Below, piece after piece: positions 39,656 through 46,220 of a stretch of DNA of 46,220 nucleotides. Made by a program: the position numbers and the translations under genes. The notes under the pieces are model-generated. The model saw only the letters and a program-made list of their open reading frames with translations, was not told the DNA's origin and ran no database searches. Source of the stretch: Candidatus Flavonifractor intestinigallinarum. Lineage in GTDB: Bacteria; Bacillota; Clostridia; Oscillospirales; Oscillospiraceae. Each line of letters opens with the position of its first letter. The first letter of the stretch is position 1. The stretch spans positions 1 to 46,220 of the forward strand of contig DWXO01000100.1 in the NCBI GenBank assembly GCA_019119165.1. Direction: 5' to 3'.

Positions 39656-40236
39656 ACATAAAACCTCCAGGGGAAATGAACGGCCTCCTCGGCATAGTCG
39701 ATGCCGATGCGGGGGCCGGTGTGGATCACGGAGGGCCTTTCGCCCGGGTCCCAGAGGAAGAGCTCCTGGCCGCACAGGTCCAGGCCGTTTTGGGCCCGGG
39801 TGAGCGCCAGGGCCTTGCATACCTTGCCGGGTCCGTCCAGAAAGTGCTTCTTCTGGTAGGAAGTCAGCTCGCCGGGCAGCTTTCCGAAGCGGTTGAGGCT
39901 CATACGGGCCAAGCCCTCCACCGGCTCCAGCCCTCGCAGCAGAACGGCGGCGGGTTCGCCCTCCGCCTCGGTGACAAAGTTGAGGCAGTGGTACATCCCG
40001 TAGATCAGGTAGATGTAGGCGGTACCCGGCGGGGCGAACAGGGTCTCGGTCCGGGCGGTGCGGCGGTAGCCATAGGCGTGGCAGGCCTTGTCGCACCGGC
40101 CGATATAGGCCTCGGTCTCGGTAATGCGGCCCACCAGCGCCTCCCCGTCCCACATCCGGACCAGGTACTTTCCCAGCAGCTCCCGGGCCACGTCCAAGGT
40201 GTCCCGGTCGAAGAATGCCCGATCCAGCGGTTTCAT
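39652..40236 (-). CDS. 3-methyladenine DNA glycosylase (Mpg/AAG family)
   Basis: A 194-residue base-excision enzyme that removes alkylated purines. Seen are the catalytic ETEAYIGRCDKACHAY (ETEAY motif with the water-activating Glu), the substrate-pocket YLIYGMYHCLN, and the late DGPGKVCKALALT. This is the AAG type, unrelated in fold to E. coli AlkA and Tag. It is the first gene of a two-gene minus-strand unit, with TATAAT on the minus strand at 40259-40264 as likely -10. Confidence 0.92.
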   Translation of the reverse strand: MKPLDRAFFDRDTLDVARELLGKYLVRMWDGEALVGRITETEAYIGRCDKACHAYGYRRTARTETLFAPPGTAYIYLIYGMYHCLNFVTEAEGEPAAVLLRGLEPVEGLARMSLNRFGKLPGELTSYQKKHFLDGPGKVCKALALTRAQNGLDLCGQELFLWDPGERPSVIHTGPRIGIDYAEEAVHFPWRFYV

Positions 40237-40270
40237 TTGGATGCCCCCCTTTGTTGGGATTATATTTTAT

Positions 40271-40285
40271 TTTACCATAGGTAAA
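40271..40285. repeat. Perfect palindrome in a divergent promoter region
   Basis: TTTACC-ATA-GGTAAA lies between the divergent glycosylase and EamA transporter genes, just upstream of the -10 of the former and 15 bases before the ATG of the latter. Its position suits an operator for a dimeric repressor; the factor is unknown. Confidence 0.5.
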
Positions 40286-40299
40286 GGAGAGGTACAACC

Positions 40300-41199
40300 A
40301 TGAGCCAAACCAACGAAAACAGTGTCCTGGCTAAGTTCGCCACCCCGCTGATCATCCTCGCCACCATTATCTGGGGCAGCTCCTTCGTGGTGATGAAGAG
40401 CAGCGTGGATGTGCTGCCCACCTTCTGGCTGCTGGCCATTCGGTTCAGCTTTGCCGCCCTGGTGCTGGCGGTGGTCTTTATCCGGCGCTGGAAGGTGATG
40501 GACCGCCACTACCTGATCGGCGGCACGGTAATGGGCTTCTGCCTGTTTGTGGCCTATGCCTTCCAGACCTATGGCCTGGAACAGACCACCCCCGGCAAAA
40601 ATGCCTTCCTCACCGCGGTCTACTGTGTCATCGTTCCCTTCCTGTACTGGATCGTGGCCAAGCGCCGGCCCGACAAGTTCAACGTCATTGCCGCCCTGCT
40701 GTGCATCATCGGCATCGGCCTGGTTTCGGTCACCGGCGATAACGCCTCCGCCTTCAATATGGGCGACGTGCTTACCCTCATCGGCGGCTTCTTCTTTGCC
40801 GCCCACATCGTGGCGGTGTCCAAGTTCTCCGAGGGCCGGGACATCTTCATCCTGACCACCCTCCAGTTTGCCAGCTTCGCTGTGTTTTCCTGGATCGGCG
40901 TGCTGGTCACCGGCACCTCGGTGAGCCCCGAGGTGTTCAACGGCGACCTGATCTTCGGCCTTGCCTATCTGGTGATTTTCGCTTCCTGCGGCGCGCTGCT
41001 CTTCCAGAACATCGGTCAGAAGTACACCGCTCCCTCCACTGCGGCGGTTCTCCTATCCCTGGAGGCCCCCTTTGGCGTGATCTTCTCCATGATCTTTGCC
41101 AGTGAGCAGCCTACCACCCTGATGCTGGTGGGCTTTGCCCTCATCTTTGTAGGCGTGATCTGCTCCGAGACCAAGTTCGCGTTCCTGCGCAAGAAATAA
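40300..41199 (+). CDS. DMT superfamily transporter, EamA family
   Basis: A 299-residue inner membrane protein with ten predicted helices in two EamA repeats (residues 14-140 and 155-290). Typical marks are IWGSSFVVMKS at the first helix and APSTAAVLLSLEAPFGVIFS near helix nine. Members export amino acids, metabolites or drugs; no substrate can be given. AAAGGAGAGG lies before the ATG. A palindrome in its upstream region may regulate it. Confidence 0.93.
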   Translation: MSQTNENSVLAKFATPLIILATIIWGSSFVVMKSSVDVLPTFWLLAIRFSFAALVLAVVFIRRWKVMDRHYLIGGTVMGFCLFVAYAFQTYGLEQTTPGKNAFLTAVYCVIVPFLYWIVAKRRPDKFNVIAALLCIIGIGLVSVTGDNASAFNMGDVLTLIGGFFFAAHIVAVSKFSEGRDIFILTTLQFASFAVFSWIGVLVTGTSVSPEVFNGDLIFGLAYLVIFASCGALLFQNIGQKYTAPSTAAVLLSLEAPFGVIFSMIFASEQPTTLMLVGFALIFVGVICSETKFAFLRKK

Positions 41200-41213
41200 G
41201 ACCCAGACAGAAT

Positions 41214-41256
41214 AACAGCTCCTGCCCGGAAGGGCGGGGGCTGTTCTCTATTTTTT
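41214..41256 (+). terminator. Terminator of the EamA transporter gene
   Basis: A 14-bp stem with two G-U pairs (41214-41227 with 41232-41245), loop GGAA, and tail CTCTATTTTTT. Confidence 0.92.
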
Positions 41257-41279
41257 GTGCATCCGCGTGATGTGATCTC

Positions 41280-41308
41280 TTGCACTGCATGGTTCTGTTT
41301 GGTATCAT
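41280..41308 (+). promoter_or_regulatory. Sigma-A promoter of the comEC-rnmV operon
   Basis: TTGCAC (41280-41285), a 17-base spacer, and TATCAT (41303-41308). Confidence 0.65.
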
Positions 41309-41324
41309 GAATAAGGTGATGACC

Positions 41325-41372
41325 ATGTATGTTCAGTCCATCCGCTGCCTGACTGGAATGTCCTATGCGTAA
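41325..41372 (+). CDS. Possible 15-codon leader peptide before comEC
   Basis: ATG at 41325 lies six bases after AAGGTG and opens MYVQSIRCLTGMSYA. Its stop (41370-41372) overlaps the first codons of comEC, whose own ribosome site is weak. The design would let ribosomes re-initiate at comEC. Only the reading frame and spacing support it. Confidence 0.4.
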   Translation: MYVQSIRCLTGMSYA

Positions 41373-43632
41373 GCTGTCCTGGTTTGCCGCCGCCTTTTCC
41401 GGCGCGGTTTTTCTGGCGGTTTATCTGCTGCCGGAGGCTGTGCTGGCACCGGCGGGGGCCTGCTGCGCCCTGGCGGCCCTGGCAGGGCTGCCCCTGCAGG
41501 GGAAGGGCCGTTTGCGGACGCTGCTCATCTGCTTCGGGCTGGCCACGGGTTTGTGCTGGACGGGGGTGTACTGCGCTCTGGTGCGGGCGCCTGCGCTGCG
41601 GCTGAACGGTATGGAGACGACAGTGACCGCACTGGTTACCGACTGGCCCCAGGGAAATGATTACAGCACCGCTGTTCTGGTGGAGGTCTATGGGGAGGAC
41701 GGAAGTGGGGTCAAGACTCTGCTCTACCTGAACGGGGAGGAGGCCGCCGATCTGCGGCCCGGCGACCGGCTGACGGTGACCGCCTCCTTTCAGATGGCGG
41801 ACACCATGGCGGGGGAACCCACCAGCTACTATTATGCCAAAGGGGTGCTCCTCATTGGCAGCGGCGGGAAGAAATGGACGGCGGAGCGTCCGGCGCAGGC
41901 CCCGGTGGGCTGCTGGCCCGCCCTGTTCAGCGGGGCGCTGAAGGACAGCGTGGCCCGGGCCTTTCCCGACAGCACCGCCCCGCTGGTCACCGCGCTGCTG
42001 ACAGGAGACAAGACGGAACTGCCCGATGGCGTATACAGCGCCCTCCGCCGGTCTGGACTGGCCCATGTGATTGCCGTCTCCGGTCTTCACGTCTCCTTTC
42101 TGGCGGGACTGATCACCACGCTGCTGGGCCGCCGCAGGCGGCTGTCGGCGATGGTGGGCATCGGCCTGCTCTTCTTTTTCAGCGCCGTGGCGGGCAACAC
42201 CCCATCGGTGCAGCGGGCGGCCTTGATGCAGGCGCTGCTCCTCATCGCCCCTCTGGCCGACCGGGAGAACGATCCGCCCACCGCTCTCAGCGCCGTGCTG
42301 ATGACGCTGCTGGCCATCAATCCCTATGCCGCCGCCAGCGTGTCCTTACAGCTGTCCTTTGCCGCCGTAGCCGGCATCTTCCTCTTTACCGGGCCCCTGT
42401 GTGAGCGGTGGGGGCGCAAGCTGCCCCGCAAGCCAAAGGGGTTCTGGCCCAGGCTGGGCTGCCGGATGGCCCGGGTGGTCTTTGCCACCGTGGCTACGAC
42501 TCTGGGGGCTATCGTGTTCACCACCCCTCTGATGGCCTACTATTTTGACAGTGTATCCCTCATTTCGCCCCTCACCAACCTGCTCTCCCTGTGGGCGGTA
42601 TCCCACGCCTTCCTGGGCGGCCTGGTGACGGCGCTGGTGGGGCTTGTGCTGCCCGCCGTTGCCACGGTGATGGCCTGGGTGGTCTCTCTGCCGGTGTGGT
42701 ATCTCCAGTGGCTTACCGCAGCCCTGGCAGGACTGCCCTTTGCCTCAGTGGCCGTCCATTCCATCTATCTGGTGCTGTGGATGATCCTGACCTATGGACT
42801 GATCTTTCTGTGGGTTTTGTGGCGGGGGCCCAGAGGGCGGGTGGTGGTGCCGGTGTGCCTCAGCACCTCCACCCTCTGCGGAGCCCTGATCCTTCAGGCC
42901 GCCGCCCTCACCGGCGGGAGGCTTACCGTGTCGGTGCTGGATGTGGGACAGGGCCTCAGCGTGGCCCTCTATTCCCAAGGCCAGACCGCCCTCATCGATT
43001 GCGGTGGGTACGATGCGGGAAACGTGGCCGCTGATCACTTCCAGTCCCTGGGCCTGAGTTATATTGATCTGGTGATCCTCACCCACTACCACGACGACCA
43101 CGCCGCCGGTATCCCTCAGCTGCTGGAGCGGGTGGACGTGGGACTGCTGATTCTGCCCGACGTGGAGCCGGACAGCGCCCTGCGGGCGGAGGTGGAAGCT
43201 GCCGCCCGGGAACATGGGGTGGGGACTTTGTTCATAACCGAAGGAGCCACCGCGGAGCTGGGCGAGGCCAATCTGAACATCTACCCGCCCCTGGGCAGCG
43301 GCGACAGCAACGAGGAGGGGCTGTCGGTGCTGGGCAGTGCGGGGGACTTTGATTTTCTGGTTACCGGGGATATGGATACCACGGTGGAGGGACGGCTGGT
43401 GAAATACGGGAACCTGCCGGACACGGAGCTGCTGGTGGCGGGCCACCACGGCTCCAAGGACGCCTCCTCGGATCAGCTGCTCCAGGCCATTCAGCCGGAA
43501 TGGGCTGTCATATCAGTTGGATACAATACCTACGGTCACCCGACCGGGGAGACGCTGGCTCGGCTGGCCCAATACGGCTGCCGGATCTACCGCACCGACT
43601 GGTCGGGGACTGTTACCATTACTGCGGAATAA
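41365..43632 (+). CDS. comEC: DNA internalization competence protein ComEC/Rec2
   Basis: Membrane channel that passes single-stranded DNA into the cytoplasm during transformation. The protein has 755 residues in the usual three parts: an N-terminal OB-like DUF4131 domain (to about 170), the competence membrane domain with GLAHVIAVSGLHVSFLAGL and about ten helices (200-500), and a C-terminal metallo-beta-lactamase domain. That last domain has LTHYHDDHAAG and VAGHHGSKDASS as metal ligands, consistent with degradation of the non-transported strand. comEA is not adjacent. Its ribosome site is poor and may depend on the short upstream frame. It is followed 12 bp later by holA, a common clostridial pairing. 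Confidence 0.95.
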   Translation: MRKLSWFAAAFSGAVFLAVYLLPEAVLAPAGACCALAALAGLPLQGKGRLRTLLICFGLATGLCWTGVYCALVRAPALRLNGMETTVTALVTDWPQGNDYSTAVLVEVYGEDGSGVKTLLYLNGEEAADLRPGDRLTVTASFQMADTMAGEPTSYYYAKGVLLIGSGGKKWTAERPAQAPVGCWPALFSGALKDSVARAFPDSTAPLVTALLTGDKTELPDGVYSALRRSGLAHVIAVSGLHVSFLAGLITTLLGRRRRLSAMVGIGLLFFFSAVAGNTPSVQRAALMQALLLIAPLADRENDPPTALSAVLMTLLAINPYAAASVSLQLSFAAVAGIFLFTGPLCERWGRKLPRKPKGFWPRLGCRMARVVFATVATTLGAIVFTTPLMAYYFDSVSLISPLTNLLSLWAVSHAFLGGLVTALVGLVLPAVATVMAWVVSLPVWYLQWLTAALAGLPFASVAVHSIYLVLWMILTYGLIFLWVLWRGPRGRVVVPVCLSTSTLCGALILQAAALTGGRLTVSVLDVGQGLSVALYSQGQTALIDCGGYDAGNVAADHFQSLGLSYIDLVILTHYHDDHAAGIPQLLERVDVGLLILPDVEPDSALRAEVEAAAREHGVGTLFITEGATAELGEANLNIYPPLGSGDSNEEGLSVLGSAGDFDFLVTGDMDTTVEGRLVKYGNLPDTELLVAGHHGSKDASSDQLLQAIQPEWAVISVGYNTYGHPTGETLARLAQYGCRIYRTDWSGTVTITAE

Positions 43633-43644
43633 GGAGAAGATACC

Positions 43645-44682
43645 ATGCCGCCAAAGGGAAAACCGGATACTGCCGCCTATCAGAAGCTGAAACAGGACCT
43701 GAAAAGCGGCACTCTGGGCAGCCTCTATGTATTTCACGGCGAGGAGGCCTATCTGCGGGACTACTACCTGGGGCAGATGAAGCAGAAGCTGCTGCCTCCG
43801 GGGATGGAGGCCTTCAACTACCATGTCATCCAGGGCAAGGAGTTCGATCTGAAGGCACTGGCTCAGACGGTGGACTGCCTGCCCATGATGAGTCCCCGCA
43901 CCATGATCGTGGTCAACGATTACGACCTCTTCAAAGGAGACAAGGAGGGCCTGACCGGGATTTTGAAGGATTTGCCCGACTATGTGTGCCTGGTCTTTGT
44001 GTACGACCTGATCGAATATAAATCAGACGCCCGCACCAAGCTGGCCGGAGTCATCAAGGAGAAGGGCAGCGTGGTGCCCTTCAACCGGCAGGAGCAGGGG
44101 GATCTGGTGGACTGGATCGCCCGGCGATTCCGGGCCATGGACCACGATATTGGTACCGAGGACGCCAAGTATCTCATCTTCCTGTGCGGAGATCTGATGC
44201 ACACCCTGATTTCGGAGATCGGCAAGATCGGCGCCTACGCCTCCCACCGGCGGGTGACCCGTGCGGACATCGACGCGGTTGCCACCCCTCAGCTGGACGC
44301 GGTGGTGTTCCAGATGACCGACGCCATCTCCGCTGGCGATTTTGATAAGGCGGCCTCAGTGCTGGGGGACCTCTATCATATGCAGGAGCCCCCCATCAAA
44401 CTGCTGGCGGCCCTGGGCAAGCAGCTGCGGCAGCTCTATACCGCCCGGTTGGCCCTGGAGCACAGAAAGGGGAGCCGCTATTTGATGGAGCTATGGGGAC
44501 TGCGCTCGGCCTACCCGGCGGAGCGGATGATGCAGTCAGCCCGGCGTTTTTCCCTGGGCTGGTGCCGCCGGGCGGTAATCCGCTGCGGTGAGGTGGATCT
44601 GGCCATGAAATCCACCGGTGCGGATGGAGAAGAACTGTTGACGGGCCTGCTGATGGAGTTGGCCGTAAAGAAAGGAGCCTGA
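43645..44682 (+). CDS. holA: DNA polymerase III, delta subunit
   Basis: Clamp-loader subunit that opens the sliding clamp. The protein has 345 residues with an AAA+-like N-terminal region (GTLGSLYVFHGEEAYLRDYYL, residues 22-42), a lid domain, and a helical collar at the C-terminus (PIKLLAALGKQLRQLYTARLAL). Delta lacks a working Walker A lysine motif, as here. AAGGAGAAG precedes the ATG. The stop overlaps the next ATG by one base. Confidence 0.93.
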   Translation: MPPKGKPDTAAYQKLKQDLKSGTLGSLYVFHGEEAYLRDYYLGQMKQKLLPPGMEAFNYHVIQGKEFDLKALAQTVDCLPMMSPRTMIVVNDYDLFKGDKEGLTGILKDLPDYVCLVFVYDLIEYKSDARTKLAGVIKEKGSVVPFNRQEQGDLVDWIARRFRAMDHDIGTEDAKYLIFLCGDLMHTLISEIGKIGAYASHRRVTRADIDAVATPQLDAVVFQMTDAISAGDFDKAASVLGDLYHMQEPPIKLLAALGKQLRQLYTARLALEHRKGSRYLMELWGLRSAYPAERMMQSARRFSLGWCRRAVIRCGEVDLAMKSTGADGEELLTGLLMELAVKKGA

Positions 44683-45113
44683 TGGCAATGAAAAAGCGTA
44701 CGATTTTTGGTGTGGCCCTGGCCGCCGTCGGCGCGGCGGGGTGGTATCTGGCCGCTAACCGCAGAAAGAACCAGATGGAGATCATCCGGGAGCAGGTCCG
44801 CAAGCTGCTGGCAGTGCGGCGGGATGAACTGCAGACGCTGCGGAAGGCTGCACAAGCTGGGGAGCTGTCGGCCCAGGGACTGAGCACGCAGCCGCTGGAT
44901 GGGCTTGAGGTGGAGGCTGTCCGGCTGGAGGATGGGGCGCTGACCGTGTGTCTCTGCAACGGCACGGCCCGGGCCTGGCTGTCCGATCAGCCGCTGGACC
45001 GCCTGAATGTCTATCATCAGCCCTGGCGGGGCAGCGCCCGGCCCGGTGTCCTGTATACGGAGAACCTGGGTGACGGCTGGTATGTTGGATACGCCTGCCT
45101 GCACTGGAGCTGA
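44682..45113 (+). CDS. Membrane-anchored protein of unknown function
   Basis: A 143-residue protein with one N-terminal membrane segment (residues 7-25) after a basic start, then a coiled-coil-like stretch (30-60) and a short C-terminal domain with several Trp and Tyr residues (ARAWLSDQP, GWYVGYACLHW). I do not recognise a family. Start ATG 44682 overlaps the holA stop; a second ATG at 44688 is possible, both served by AAGGAG. It lies two bases before rnmV and belongs to the same operon. Confidence 0.7.
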   Translation: MAMKKRTIFGVALAAVGAAGWYLAANRRKNQMEIIREQVRKLLAVRRDELQTLRKAAQAGELSAQGLSTQPLDGLEVEAVRLEDGALTVCLCNGTARAWLSDQPLDRLNVYHQPWRGSARPGVLYTENLGDGWYVGYACLHWS

Positions 45114-45115
45114 GT

Positions 45116-45736
45116 ATGCTGCGCATCAAAGAGGCCATCGTGGTGGAGGGCCGCTATGATAAGAACACCCTCTCTCAGCTGGTGGATACTGTTATTGTGG
45201 AGACCTCCGGCTTCGGCGTGTTCAAAAACAGTGAAAAGCTGGCCCTGTTCCGCCGTTTGGCGGCGGAGCGGGGCCTCATCATCCTCACCGATCCGGATGG
45301 GGCTGGCTTTGTAATCCGTAATTTTCTCAAGGGTAGCATCCCCCCGGAGCAGGTGAAGCACGCCTATGTGCCCGATATCCTGGGCAAAGAGCGGCGGAAA
45401 CGGGCTCCGGGGAAGGAGGGCAAGCTGGGCGTGGAGGGAATGCGCCCCCAGGTATTGGAGCAGGCTCTCCGCCGGGCGGGGGCCACTTTCCTGGATGAAA
45501 ATGCTCCGCAGGTACGGAGTGGGCGACCCATCACCAAGGCGGACCTGATGCTGTTGGGGCTGTCTGGAGGGGCGGGATCAGCAGAGCGAAGGCAGGCGCT
45601 GATGGAGCAGCTGAAGCTGCCTAAGCACTTGTCTCCCAATGCCATGCTGGAGGTACTGAATGCCCTATTCTCCTATGAGGACCTGGCGGCTGCTGTCCAA
45701 ATATCCGGAGCGGAAAAAGAAAAGGTCAAAAAGTGA
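45116..45736 (+). CDS. rnmV: Ribonuclease M5
   Basis: Endonuclease that trims the 5S rRNA precursor. The protein has 206 residues with an N-terminal Toprim domain: EAIVVEGRYDKNTL has the catalytic Glu, and ILTDPDGAGFVIRN the DxD pair. A C-terminal region with LGVEGMRPQVLEQAL and ITKADLMLLGLSG follows. Upstream rsmA/ksgA, its frequent partner, is not the next gene. It sits directly before the promoters of an rRNA operon whose product it would process, which is a suggestive though perhaps chance arrangement. Confidence 0.94.
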   Translation: MLRIKEAIVVEGRYDKNTLSQLVDTVIVETSGFGVFKNSEKLALFRRLAAERGLIILTDPDGAGFVIRNFLKGSIPPEQVKHAYVPDILGKERRKRAPGKEGKLGVEGMRPQVLEQALRRAGATFLDENAPQVRSGRPITKADLMLLGLSGGAGSAERRQALMEQLKLPKHLSPNAMLEVLNALFSYEDLAAAVQISGAEKEKVKK

Positions 45737-45745
45737 AAAAAGGTG

Positions 45746-45774
45746 TTGACAAATGGGGGAGGGAGTGATATTCT
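45746..45774 (+). promoter_or_regulatory. rRNA operon promoter P1
   Basis: TTGACA (45746-45751), a 17-base spacer, and TATTCT (45769-45774), starting 10 bases after the rnmV stop. Confidence 0.8.
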
Positions 45775-45872
45775 ATCTGAGCGCCTTGCGAGAGGGCATG
45801 AAAATCTGACCAAAATCGGAAGAAACCGAGGGGAACCTGGACGGCCTTCTGAAAGAGATCAGAAAAAAGTGC

Positions 45873-45901
45873 TTGACAAGCGCGAGTGTGCGTGGTAAAC
45901 T
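45873..45901 (+). promoter_or_regulatory. rRNA operon promoter P2
   Basis: TTGACA (45873-45878), a 17-base spacer, and TAAACT (45896-45901). Its spacer shares GAGTGTG with P3. Confidence 0.85.
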
Positions 45902-45997
45902 AAATGAGTTCGCGCCGGAAGGTGAGAACGAGCTTGAAAAAGAACCGAAACAAGCGGTTCGGGGCTAAAAAGCCATGAAAAAACTTGAAAAAAGTTC

Positions 45998-46026
45998 TTG
46001 ACAAGCGAAATCGAGTGTGCTAAAAT
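45998..46026 (+). promoter_or_regulatory. rRNA operon promoter P3
   Basis: TTGACA (45998-46003), a 17-base spacer, and TAAAAT (46021-46026). It is preceded by an A/T-rich stretch (45964-45995) that could serve as an UP element. Confidence 0.9.
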
Positions 46027-46220
46027 AAATAGCACGTCAGCCCGAGTGGCTGACAAGAGCGTGTACCTTGTAAATTAAACAACGTGAAAGAAACACGAAG
46101 CACCAGAAAGGACGAGAAGTCCTTCTGACAAGCGCAAGCTTGAATGAAGGCTCTTGATTTAATTTCTTTGAAGCTATGAATTAAGCTTCGATAAGATGAT
46201 TTGAAGAACTTCGGTTCTTT
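46027..46220 (+). other. Leader of an rRNA operon (16S gene outside the window)
   Basis: A non-coding transcript leader. It has a hairpin GTCAGCC/GGCTGAC (46036-46042 with 46048-46054) and a stretch ACCTTGTAAATTAAACAACG like that upstream of many clostridial 16S genes. A TTCG-capped stem (46204-46209 with 46214-46219) stands at the very end. The 16S gene itself is not reached; identification rests on the promoter triplet and these leader features. Confidence 0.7.

Overview
The window comes from a GC-rich, endospore-forming Firmicute, most likely a gut Oscillospiraceae of the Flavonifractor/Pseudoflavonifractor/Lawsonibacter kind. This rests on purine-rich Shine-Dalgarno sites at almost every gene, sigma-A promoters with 17-bp spacers, sporulation genes (spoIIIG/sigG, spoIIR), clostridial C1-folate genes, and an rRNA leader at the right edge. 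The species is inference; no 16S is present.

Layout. 1-5.9 kb: arginine operon argH(partial)-argC-argJ-argB-argD-argF. 5.9-9.7 kb: a cold-shock gene with a structured leader, then fhs-fchA-folD for one-carbon tetrahydrofolate chemistry. 9.7-12.9 kb: an HSL-type hydrolase divergent from a condensation-type acyltransferase and a zinc-ribbon membrane protein. 12.9-18.7 kb: minus-strand small gene-ppx-ppk1 (polyphosphate), plus-strand DUF3783/GreA-like pair, minus-strand MocR regulator.

18.8-26.0 kb is the most notable region. The forespore sigma factor gene sigG is cut in two inside conserved region 2.4 by a 6,405-bp element. The halves lie at 18864-19147 and 25553-26039. Both ends carry a TGCC core in the same codon phase, and removing the element restores an uninterrupted 256-codon sigG. 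The element encodes a large serine recombinase, a 41-residue basic protein, and a tungsten/molybdenum aldehyde:ferredoxin oxidoreductase module (Fe-alcohol dehydrogenase, four-cluster ferredoxin, AOR, MoaD-like, MoeB-like). It resembles the skin element of sigK, but sits in a forespore gene and carries metabolic cargo.

26.1-34.4 kb: an ornithine-cyclodeaminase-like gene, an AT-rich island with one secreted protein of unknown function, then an Lrp-aminotransferase-thrH-DUF1015-ispE operon. spoIIR follows; its likely sigma-F promoter overlaps the ispE terminator. 34.4-45.7 kb: NSS transporter and GNAT (minus), pcrA, HAD phosphatase and 3-methyladenine glycosylase (minus), an EamA transporter, then comEC-holA-small gene-rnmV. 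45.7-46.2 kb: three tandem strong promoters and the leader of an rRNA operon whose 16S gene lies beyond the window. No tRNA, rRNA body, CRISPR array or IS transposase was seen.
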